64,000 nucleotides of DNA. Source: Halioxenophilus sp033283405. Lineage in GTDB: Bacteria; Pseudomonadota; Gammaproteobacteria; Pseudomonadales; Cellvibrionaceae. The position numbers and the translations under genes were made by a program. Shown here piece after piece: positions 8,795 through 15,560 of the stretch (position 1 is the stretch's first letter; each line of letters opens with the position of its first letter). A model generated the notes under the pieces. It had not been told where the DNA came from and made no database searches. It worked only from the letters and a program-made list of their open reading frames with translations. The stretch is from NCBI RefSeq assembly GCF_033283405.1, contig NZ_JAWMQR010000001.1, positions 620,001 through 684,000 of the forward strand. The letters run 5' to 3'.

Positions 8795-9538
8795 CTAGCA
8801 AATGTAACGGCCACCGTTGACATTGATCGTCTGGCCGGTGACATAGGCCGCAGCATCTGAAACCAGATAAGAACAGGCGGCGGCGATATCTTCAGGCTGG
8901 CCCGCCCGTTTCATTGGTGATGCAGCAATAACCTGATCCAGCGCAGCGCCAATCGGCGATGCCCGCATCATCGGGGTATCGATGAAGCCCGGTGGAATGT
9001 TGTTCACAGTAATGCCTTTATCGGCATACTCCATGGCCAAGGATTTGGTCATCGACATCACACCCCCTTTGGAGGTGGCGTAGTGAACCATACGGGCCGC
9101 ACCAGTTTGTGCGGAAGAGGAGGTAACGTTAACGATACGCCCCCAACCCGCCTCCAGCATATCGGGAATCATCTCCTGGCAGCAGAGGAGGGGGCCCTTG
9201 ACGTTGATTCGCAAAATGCGATCAACGGTCTCCTCGTCGATCTCCAGGAAGGGGATAAACCCGGTGATGCCGGCGTTGTTAACCAAGATGGTAATCGCAC
9301 CAAAGGCTTCACGGGTTTTCTGCGCATTATCAGCGATGGCGGCTTTGTCGGCGGCATCGCCTACACAACCGATCGCCTGGCCGCCAGCGGCGACAATCTC
9401 ATCGACTGTCGCCTGGGTGGCATCGGCATTGAGATCCCACACAGAGACCGCAACACCTTCCTGAGCCAACTGCTGGCTGATCGCTTTGCCAATACCACTG
9501 GCACCACCGGTAACGACGGCAACTTTGTTAACGGACAT
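8795..9538 (-). CDS. Short-chain dehydrogenase/reductase, 3-oxoacyl-ACP reductase type
   Basis: The 247-residue protein is a classical SDR. It has TGGASGIGKAI for the NAD(P) pyrophosphate, NNAGITGF, a catalytic Ser in NVTSSSAQTG and the YATSKGG Tyr/Lys pair, and ends with QTINVNGGRYIC. The acidic WDLNAD after the second strand suggests NAD(H) preference. It would oxidise a secondary alcohol or reduce a keto group of a pathway intermediate. The substrate cannot be read from sequence. It starts 17 bases after the stop of the TauD-like dioxygenase gene, so the two are surely co-transcribed. Confidence 0.92.
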   Translation of the reverse strand: MSVNKVAVVTGGASGIGKAISQQLAQEGVAVSVWDLNADATQATVDEIVAAGGQAIGCVGDAADKAAIADNAQKTREAFGAITILVNNAGITGFIPFLEIDEETVDRILRINVKGPLLCCQEMIPDMLEAGWGRIVNVTSSSAQTGAARMVHYATSKGGVMSMTKSLAMEYADKGITVNNIPPGFIDTPMMRASPIGAALDQVIAASPMKRAGQPEDIAAACSYLVSDAAAYVTGQTINVNGGRYIC

Positions 9539-9555
9539 TATCCTAGTCTCCGCAA

Positions 9556-10389
9556 TCAGCTGGCGGCAGCGACGATAGGCTCTTCGCCTTCCAACTTGGT
9601 GCGGTGCATCATGCGGCCACAGGCTGGATCGTAGGGGCGAGCGCGGTGCATGGTGCCGGTGTTATCCCACATTACGGTATCGCCCACGGTCCATTCGTGG
9701 CTGTAAGTGAATTGTTCTTGAGTCGCCCAATCACGCAGTTTATTGAGGATAAGCGCACTCTCTTTGGCTGGCTTATCAACCACCTGGTAGGCGGTACAAC
9801 CAAGCACCAGAGATTTACGACCTGATTGGTGTGCCCAAACCAATGGCAGCTCGGCATCACCAATAGCCATCATTGCCTGCAGCTTTTGAACACTGGGCTC
9901 GGGCTCGTAGAAGAAGAGGGAGTTCCAGGCCGAGTGCATAACGGTAAGGCCATCGTATTCGGCTTTTTCTTTGTCAGACAACTGCTCGTAAGCGGCGTAG
10001 GTATTACAGAACTCAGTTTGGCCGCCTTCGGGGGAAAGTACCTTACCAGAGAGGATAGAAGCCAAAATAGGTACCTTATTCATGGTACCGTCGATATGCC
10101 AATACATAGAGCCTTTGAGGTATTCGGCGCTGGCGCTGTGCTTGGTATCAAGAGTGATCTTGTGAACCTCTTCGCCAGCATTGAGCAACTCAGGAGCAAA
10201 TTTGCCAAGGGTTTTGGTAAAGGCTACCTGTTCTTCATCAGTAAAATTAATTTCAGGAAATACGAGAACACCACGCTGCTCCAATAGCTCACGAATTTCT
10301 GTTGCATATTTACCGCTTAACAACTCTTCTTTGGAGTTTAAAACCTGTGAACCAATAAAAGGCTTAATCTCTTTGGATTGCAGTGTCAT
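9556..10389 (-). CDS. TauD/TfdA family 2-oxoglutarate-dependent dioxygenase
   Basis: The ATG at 10389 (277 residues, MTLQSKEIKP) is preceded by AGGAGAG; a longer frame from 10548 has no family similarity in its extra 53 residues. The iron ligands are H98 and D100 in YWHIDGT and the distal H248 in GTMHRARPYDP; the basic residue that binds 2-oxoglutarate follows in MHRTKLEG. Family members hydroxylate a carbon next to a heteroatom and so release sulfite, a phenol or an amine; TfdA and RdpA act on phenoxyacids, TauD on taurine. No sulfonate transporter is present. It leads the second leftward operon of the GntR locus. Confidence 0.9.
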   Translation of the reverse strand: MTLQSKEIKPFIGSQVLNSKEELLSGKYATEIRELLEQRGVLVFPEINFTDEEQVAFTKTLGKFAPELLNAGEEVHKITLDTKHSASAEYLKGSMYWHIDGTMNKVPILASILSGKVLSPEGGQTEFCNTYAAYEQLSDKEKAEYDGLTVMHSAWNSLFFYEPEPSVQKLQAMMAIGDAELPLVWAHQSGRKSLVLGCTAYQVVDKPAKESALILNKLRDWATQEQFTYSHEWTVGDTVMWDNTGTMHRARPYDPACGRMMHRTKLEGEEPIVAAAS

Positions 10390-10538
10390 TTTACTTTCTC
10401 TCCTAATAACTATCCGAAAACATCTTTCAATAACGGATCGGGGCAATATCGAAAACTGGAATTCATAGCCGTATGGAATCGGTCTGATACCAATAAGCGT
10501 AGCAGTGAAGCCTATTCGTCGGCGCCACAAGGCCAAAA

Positions 10539-10546
10539 GTATGGAC
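10539..10546. promoter_or_regulatory. Candidate GntR/HutC operator 3 (GTATGGAC)
   Basis: GTATGGAC is the exact reverse complement of GTCCATAC and lies 150 bases upstream of the dioxygenase start codon. A HutC-type regulator would recognise it as GT-N4-AC. Confidence 0.45.
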
Positions 10547-10614
10547 AAAAACTAGCACCCATACCTTAGCGGGGCAATTCCCCGGGCCGGAATTGACCAG
10601 ATTGCTACATACTA

Positions 10615-10623
10615 GTCCGGGAC
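10615..10623. promoter_or_regulatory. Candidate GntR/HutC operator 4 (GTCCGGGAC)
   Basis: GTCC-G-GGAC is a perfect 9-base palindrome. It keeps the GTCC half-site of the other copies but has one more base in the spacer, so it may bind with different strength. Confidence 0.35.
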
Positions 10624-10710
10624 GGCAAATATAATTGATCTATACGGCTAATAATAGCTGTGCCACCCATATTTATACACCGTTAGTTGCCAATCGCTAT
10701 GTTTAAGTTT

Positions 10711-10718
10711 GTCCAGAC
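10711..10718. promoter_or_regulatory. Candidate GntR/HutC operator 5 (GTCCAGAC)
   Basis: GTCCAGAC differs from GTCCATAC at one base and keeps GT-N4-AC. It lies 96 bases from operator 4 in the same intergenic region. Confidence 0.35.
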
Positions 10719-11012
10719 CAAAATATTAAACAGAGCTATTACATTTGTTGAATGTGCAGGCGCAGCAAAGCGGTTTCGATACTGTAATTCCAGGTGTTTT
10801 TATAATTAGGCCCCTTTTGAATAAAAGCATTTGCGAGCCATATTACCCCCCGAACCAGCTCAACTATTCAACAGATATTAATTATCTGTTGGAATTATTT
10901 TATGGAAAATTTGTTGAAAAACATCTCCATTCCGAGGGGAAAAAAGCAGATAACGTACCAATGGCTAACCAACGGTTTGGGGTAGCATGTAGACAAAAAG
11001 TTTAGGTCTATA

Positions 11013-11020
11013 GTCCATAC
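11013..11020. promoter_or_regulatory. Candidate GntR/HutC operator 6 (GTCCATAC)
   Basis: This is an exact copy of operator 1 with a shared flank: GTCCATACATTTA occurs here and at 6829. It lies more than 600 bases from the dioxygenase start, so it may serve looping or an unrecognised transcript. Confidence 0.4.
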
Positions 11021-11473
11021 ATTTATTCGTTTTACAAAAGATAATGTACCAACACGACTAACAACCTTAGACGTTTAGACCAGATGCATCGGTTCGCATA
11101 CACAGACAGCCAATCAGTAATCAGGTGAACCTATAGCCACTTTCCGCCGTGCAAACGCCGCTGCTCTGTGCGCAACTTACTTTTGCGCAGGGGTAGATGG
11201 AAACCAATTAAGCGAAAAACGAATCATGGCATGGTAGTTTCATAGGCCAAACCGAATAATGGCCGGAGGACGAACCGCTATCCAAGCCCGCCTGGGAAAC
11301 ACAATGAGCAGGGCTAAAACAATAGCTTTATGCAATTTAATGGCTCTTTTTGCCGTTACTCTGAACAGCAGCGGTGTGCAACATAGACACTGGCATGCCA
11401 TAAACCATTCAGGTGGTTCTGTATACATGAAAAGGGAGCATGGTTTAACACCCAATAATACAGCCAGTGAAAT

Positions 11474-11503
11474 AACATATGGATATACGTATATCCTTAT
11501 GTT
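11474..11503. promoter_or_regulatory. Candidate ArsR operator, 30-bp palindrome
   Basis: The core GGATATACGTATATCC (11481-11496) is a perfect 16-bp palindrome. The symmetry extends to 30 bases, AACAT on one side and ATGTT on the other, with one mismatched pair. It lies 40 bases upstream of the arsR start, where ArsR repressors bind. The bases around it are AT-rich and probably overlap the promoter. Confidence 0.7.
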
Positions 11504-11542
11504 AGATTTCGCCAACTTAACAGAGCCATTTAGGTACAAACC

Positions 11543-11875
11543 GTGGATGCAGTGCAACTATTCAAATGTTTGTCGGATACCACCCGGTTAAAAGCGACAT
11601 TGCTCGTGTATCAAGAGGGTGAGCTCTGTGTTTGCGAATTGATGACTGCATTAGCTGAGAGCCAGCCAAAAATATCACGTCACCTGGCACCGCTAAGAGC
11701 GGCAGGGATATTAACTGACTGCCGAAAGGGGCAATGGGTCTACTACAGTATTAACCCAAACCTACCGCACTGGGCGATAAAGATACTGGACCAAGCATTG
11801 AAAAGTGAGAAGGTACCATTGTTGTCCTGTTCCCAAAATTTAAAAGTGATGAACAATCGTCCCTCCTGCAATTAA
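11543..11875 (+). CDS. arsR: ArsR family arsenic-responsive repressor
   Basis: The 110-residue protein starts at GTG (VDAVQLFKCLSDTTRLKATL). The winged helix has ELCVCELMTALAESQPKISRHLAPLRAAGIL, with the recognition helix SQPKISRHLAPLR. The metalloid-binding motif of classical ArsR is ELCVCEL; here CVC is at the start of helix 3, which supports arsenite sensing. The last 20 residues (LLSCSQNLKVMNNRPSCN) hold two more cysteines. It is the first gene of arsR-arsC-acr3, with 10 bases to the next start, and a palindrome at 11474 is its probable autoregulatory site. Confidence 0.93.
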   Translation: MDAVQLFKCLSDTTRLKATLLVYQEGELCVCELMTALAESQPKISRHLAPLRAAGILTDCRKGQWVYYSINPNLPHWAIKILDQALKSEKVPLLSCSQNLKVMNNRPSCN

Positions 11876-11885
11876 TAGGCTGCCA

Positions 11886-12359
11886 ATGAAAATTTTGTTC
11901 GTCTGCACGCACAACCGCTGTCGTAGTATTCTTTGCGAAGCTATTACCAATCAGCTTGCCAAGGATCAGATCACCGCCTTTAGTGCTGGTAGTGAACCCA
12001 GTGGGGAAGTGCATCCACTTACTATCAGAACGCTTTCTGAAAGGGGCTATAGCACCGACGCTCTACGCAGCCAATCCTGGAATGAATTCACAACCCTAGT
12101 ACCCGATGTGGTAATTACCGTCTGTGACAGCGCCGCCAATGAACCCTGCCCAATATGGTTAGGCACAGCCATAAAATTGCATTGGGGGCTGCCCGACCCC
12201 TCCAGATTAGAAGGTGACGAACATGCTGTTAAACACGCGTTTAATCAGGTGATCGATACCATTGAGAAGCGCACCCAAAAACTCATGGGCATAGTCGGGC
12301 AGGGCTTATCAAACAGTGCCTTAGCCAGGGCGTTGTCTGAAGAAATCAAAGCAGGGTAA
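11886..12359 (+). CDS. arsC: Arsenate reductase, low-molecular-weight phosphatase type
   Basis: The 157-residue protein begins MKILFVCTHNRCRS, which holds the C-X5-R phosphate loop (VCTHNRCRS) of the LMW protein tyrosine phosphatase fold. Arsenate binds this loop and is reduced to arsenite. The WGLPDPSRLEGD segment supplies the general-acid aspartate of the fold. The second and third redox cysteines are probably in VVITVCDSAANEPCPIW, which matches the thioredoxin-coupled ArsC type. The product, arsenite, is the substrate of the pump encoded 2 bases downstream. Confidence 0.93.
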   Translation: MKILFVCTHNRCRSILCEAITNQLAKDQITAFSAGSEPSGEVHPLTIRTLSERGYSTDALRSQSWNEFTTLVPDVVITVCDSAANEPCPIWLGTAIKLHWGLPDPSRLEGDEHAVKHAFNQVIDTIEKRTQKLMGIVGQGLSNSALARALSEEIKAG

Positions 12360-12361
12360 CC

Positions 12362-13366
12362 ATGGGAATATTTGAGCGGTACCTCTCCCTTTGGGTGGGG
12401 CTTTGCATACTCACGGGGGTTCTATTAGGTAGCTTGATTCCTGGGCTTTTCCACTGGTTCGCCACAGTGGAATATGCCCACGTTAACTTTCCGGTCGCGA
12501 TATTTATTTGGATTATGATCTATCCGATGATGGTCCAGGTAGACTTTACCGCAGTCAGAGATGTTGGCAAGAAACCAAAAGGGCTGGCATTAACCCTGAT
12601 TATCAATTGGTTAGTAAAACCATTTACTATGGCGGCACTGGGTTGGCTGTTTTTCAAACTACTATTTGCGCCCTTAGTGGATCCTGATTCGGCATCGCAA
12701 TACATCGCCGGTATGATTTTATTAGGTGTGGCACCTTGTACGGCGATGGTGTTTGTATGGAGCCAGCTCACCAAGGGCGACCCCAATTACACTTTGGTTC
12801 AGGTTTCGGTGAATGATCTGATCATGGTATTTGCATTCGCGCCTTTGGCGGCACTGCTGTTGGGAATCAGCAACGTCACCGTACCTTGGGCTACGCTTGT
12901 GTTATCGGTTGTGCTTTACGTGGTGATACCGCTCGCGGCTGGAGCGTTAACGCGCAAGCTGATGGCACAGGGTAAGCTCGATAGTTTTGTCCACCACTTA
13001 AAGCCTTTCTCCATTATCGGCCTGCTGGCGACTGTGGTTCTGCTATTTGGCTTCCAGGCGAACACAATAATCACCAAGCCATTGGTAATTCTACTAATCG
13101 CAATTCCGTTATTGATTCAAACCTATGGTATCTTTGCTATCGCTTACACGCTGGCGAAATTGATCCGATTGCCACACTCAATAGCCGCACCGGCCTGTAT
13201 GATCGGCACCTCTAATTTTTTCGAACTGGCTGTGGCAGTGGCCATCTCGCTATTTGGTTTAAATTCGGGCGCCGCATTGGCAACGGTTGTGGGTGTATTG
13301 GTTGAGGTGCCGGTGATGATCTCTCTGGTACTGTTTGCGAATAGAACCCGTCACTGGTTTCAGTAG
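12362..13366 (+). CDS. acr3: Arsenite efflux permease, ACR3 family
   Basis: The 334-residue inner-membrane protein has about ten hydrophobic segments. The signature is visible in WIMIYPMMVQVDFTAV, in GVAPCTAMVFVWSQLTKGD with the conserved cysteine needed for arsenite transport, and in CMIGTSNFFELAVAVAISLFG near residue 280. ACR3 exports arsenite in exchange for protons. It starts 2 bases after arsC, so the three genes form one operon. The gene ends 8 bases from the end of the convergent LLM oxidoreductase. Confidence 0.95.
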   Translation: MGIFERYLSLWVGLCILTGVLLGSLIPGLFHWFATVEYAHVNFPVAIFIWIMIYPMMVQVDFTAVRDVGKKPKGLALTLIINWLVKPFTMAALGWLFFKLLFAPLVDPDSASQYIAGMILLGVAPCTAMVFVWSQLTKGDPNYTLVQVSVNDLIMVFAFAPLAALLLGISNVTVPWATLVLSVVLYVVIPLAAGALTRKLMAQGKLDSFVHHLKPFSIIGLLATVVLLFGFQANTIITKPLVILLIAIPLLIQTYGIFAIAYTLAKLIRLPHSIAAPACMIGTSNFFELAVAVAISLFGLNSGAALATVVGVLVEVPVMISLVLFANRTRHWFQ

Positions 13367-13374
13367 CTACAGAT

Positions 13375-14385
13375 TCACGTGTTAAAGCTGGGTAGGACGT
13401 GGCTAGCAAAAACCTCGGCGTACTCCTGAAATTTTTCAACAGGCAAACCCGGTGGACGCATCATCATAAAGTGCTCAAAGGGCATTGATTGCCGCATACA
13501 TTCAAACTTTTCGATTGCTTTTGCGGGAGTGTCTATCTGAAGGATGCCGCTCTTTTTAAAATCTTCCAAACTCATCTGCTGCAAAATACCATCGGCACCA
13601 GACGCTTTATCCTCATTGAGCCAGATGCTATAAGCATTATTTACATAGTGGTAATAGGGGGCCAATTCGTGCATTGCTTTTTCTGGATCGTGAGCGACCA
13701 AATAGAAGAGCCCCTGGATTCTAACACCCATTTTCTGTGGATTTTTACCTAGATTTTTTACCTTGTTCAGGTAGGCCGCACAGACCTCTTCATTGCCAAA
13801 ATAGCCATCGGCATATTTCGCCACACGCTCCAGTGCTTTATCAGCAAAACCACCTATATAGAGAGGAATTTTACCTCGTGGCGGTAATGGATTAATGGCG
13901 GCCTCGGTAACATTGAAATGTTTGCCGGCATAAGTGACGGTATCGCCGGCCCAGAGAGCTTGGATAATCTCCAGAAACTCGTCAAAACGCTGGCCGCGTT
14001 TGGTGAAATCGACACCAAATGCAGCCGTTTCCCGTCGTCGGTAGCCAATCGCCAGGGCGATTTCCAATCGACCATCGGCGATGATATCAAGTACAGCACA
14101 ATCTTCTGCAAATTTAACGGGATGATAGAGCGGCGCCAGCGCTATGGCGGTTCCGATTTTTATGCGGCTGGTCTTCGCTGCAATTGCACTCAGAGCCACT
14201 AATGGTGATGGCATATAGCCGTCGTCGGCACAATGGTGCTCTGGCAGCCAGGCGCCTTGAAAACCAAGAGACTCAGTCCAGGTAATTAACTCCAGGGTTT
14301 CAGCATAGAGCGAGGCATTGGGGCTATGCCAAGGTTGCGGATTACGAAAGTCGTAGAGATAACCAAAGCTTAAAGGCTTGTTCAT
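13375..14385 (-). CDS. LLM class flavin-dependent oxidoreductase
   Basis: The 336-residue protein is a bacterial luciferase-like TIM barrel: SLGFQGAWLPEHHCADDGYMPSPLVALSAIAAKTSRIKIGTAI is the classical N-terminal core, followed by EIALAIGYRRRETAAFGVDF and GKIPLYIGGFADKALERVAKYADGYF. These enzymes use FMNH2 or F420H2 for monooxygenation or hydride transfer; in a gammaproteobacterium FMN is more likely. The substrate is unknown. It lies 35 bases downstream of a DUF1330 gene on the same strand, and the pair is likely one operon. Confidence 0.88.
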   Translation of the reverse strand: MNKPLSFGYLYDFRNPQPWHSPNASLYAETLELITWTESLGFQGAWLPEHHCADDGYMPSPLVALSAIAAKTSRIKIGTAIALAPLYHPVKFAEDCAVLDIIADGRLEIALAIGYRRRETAAFGVDFTKRGQRFDEFLEIIQALWAGDTVTYAGKHFNVTEAAINPLPPRGKIPLYIGGFADKALERVAKYADGYFGNEEVCAAYLNKVKNLGKNPQKMGVRIQGLFYLVAHDPEKAMHELAPYYHYVNNAYSIWLNEDKASGADGILQQMSLEDFKKSGILQIDTPAKAIEKFECMRQSMPFEHFMMMRPPGLPVEKFQEYAEVFASHVLPSFNT

Positions 14386-14420
14386 AGTCGATCAGCATCT
14401 ATATAGGCGTATTGTTGGTT

Positions 14421-14711
14421 TTATAGGCCATTGACCAAGAAGGCGTTAAATTTACCGGCATTTTGACGATGAACCACAGCTTCCTGGTATTCTGGGCTGA
14501 AGTACCAATCTCTTGCCACATCCATTGATTCAAACTTGAGCATGATTACGGCTTCAGGAACAGTGCCTTCGAGGCCTTCAATTTGGCCGTAGATAACAAT
14601 GGGTTCCACCGGCACATTGGGTCTTTTGGAACGTGTCAATGTTTGGTAGGTGTCCATTTCCTGCTGATCGATGATTGGACCTTCGCGAGTCACAACGATG
14701 TAGGCTGGCAT
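14421..14711 (-). CDS. DUF1330 family protein
   Basis: The 96-residue protein is a small ferredoxin-like dimeric alpha/beta-barrel protein: MPAYIVVTREGPIIDQQEMDTY at the start and FESMDVARDWYFSPEYQEAV near residues 55-75 are the DUF1330 hallmarks. Members often accompany oxidoreductases and degradation genes, but their reaction is not established. A start at 14711 has an AAAGAGAC stretch upstream. A near-match to the GntR operator (GTCCATAT, 14761) lies 50 bases upstream. Confidence 0.85.
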   Translation of the reverse strand: MPAYIVVTREGPIIDQQEMDTYQTLTRSKRPNVPVEPIVIYGQIEGLEGTVPEAVIMLKFESMDVARDWYFSPEYQEAVVHRQNAGKFNAFLVNGL

Positions 14712-15560
14712 AGGATAGTCTCTTTTTTATTGTGTTCTTAATTTTAGAGGTGAGAAAATTGTCCATATTAGCGCGTTTAAAGCCGATTGAGCCCAGGTAA
14801 TATGAGGGATTTCGACACAAAGTCTGGTTCAAGATGCAAGATATTCCACCCAATCAAACCTGCAGAACATTTCCGATACTTACCAGTATAAGACATAGTG
14901 ATTTAATAGACGTTGGCTAAAACATTCCCGCTCCAGTTAATACTGCCCCAACTCAGCAAATACCACCACGACAATGTCCAACACTCTTATACCCATTTCT
15001 CTTTCTAGGAATCGATAACCGAAGCTGATTCCTATCCCGCCAAATACTTTCTAACCCGTGATGTACACTAGAAAAAACCAAGTTATTGAGTGTGGACCGA
15101 TAGCTATCAATCGCAGAACGAAACACCGGATAAATTTACAACGGTTTTACGATAACAAATTTGTTGTTGACGGATGACCATCAACTACCCAACGAAGTTA
15201 TAAGATAACTCATTTTTTCAATCTAATTAGCCTCACCTTCAACGATGGTTGAAATCTGCAATGCTACCGCCTAGGAAATGAGATTTTTCAGCCCCATTGC
15301 TACATGTACGTGCTTTTGAATGTCTATTGCCAACGGGCTTTTAACTGTTTCCGTTTTTAATCTGTTCTTGGTTGGGTAGCCACAGGTAACGCTTTGACCC
15401 AGAACTCAGGAAGTTACCGCTTTTTACGCGTCGTCACATCGGGCATATCAAGAGCGACACTAACAGTTTATGGCGATGCGTTTAGTTCATGAGCGCCTTA
15501 GCCGGGTCTTGATTGCGAAACAGTCGCCTTTTTCGTGCGTGAGATTTCACAACAGCAGAT
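14712..15560. other. Gene-free stretch between DUF1330 and the GH2 gene
   Basis: About 850 bases without a credible gene on either strand. It includes GTCCATAT at 14761 (possible weak regulator site) and the palindrome AACAAATTTGTT at 15154-15165. On the minus strand between 15370 and 15480 some short protein-like stretches are broken by stops; this could be a decayed gene, but I do not recognise it. Confidence 0.4.

Larger units (their letters stand above)
10390..11473. other. Long intergenic region upstream of the dioxygenase operon
   Basis: About 1.1 kb holds no gene that I can support. It contains four candidate GntR operators (10539, 10615, 10711, 11013) and is AT-rich between 10620 and 11060. 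Short open frames here (for example 10745-11005) have no recognisable domain, no clear ribosome site and skewed composition. Confidence 0.55.

Noticed and set aside
10745..11005. Open frame of 86 codons in the long promoter region
   Set aside because: No recognisable domain, no good ribosome site and AT-rich sequence with candidate operators around it.
11259..11591. Open frame of 110 codons ahead of arsR
   Set aside because: It runs through the 30-bp ars palindrome and overlaps the start of arsR in another frame; no domain is seen.
15154..15165. Palindrome AACAAATTTGTT in a gene-free region
   Set aside because: A single short AT-rich palindrome far from any start codon, with no regulator tied to it.
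15360..15560. Protein-like fragments on the minus strand
   Set aside because: Stops interrupt every frame and no family could be recognised, so a pseudogene call is not supported.
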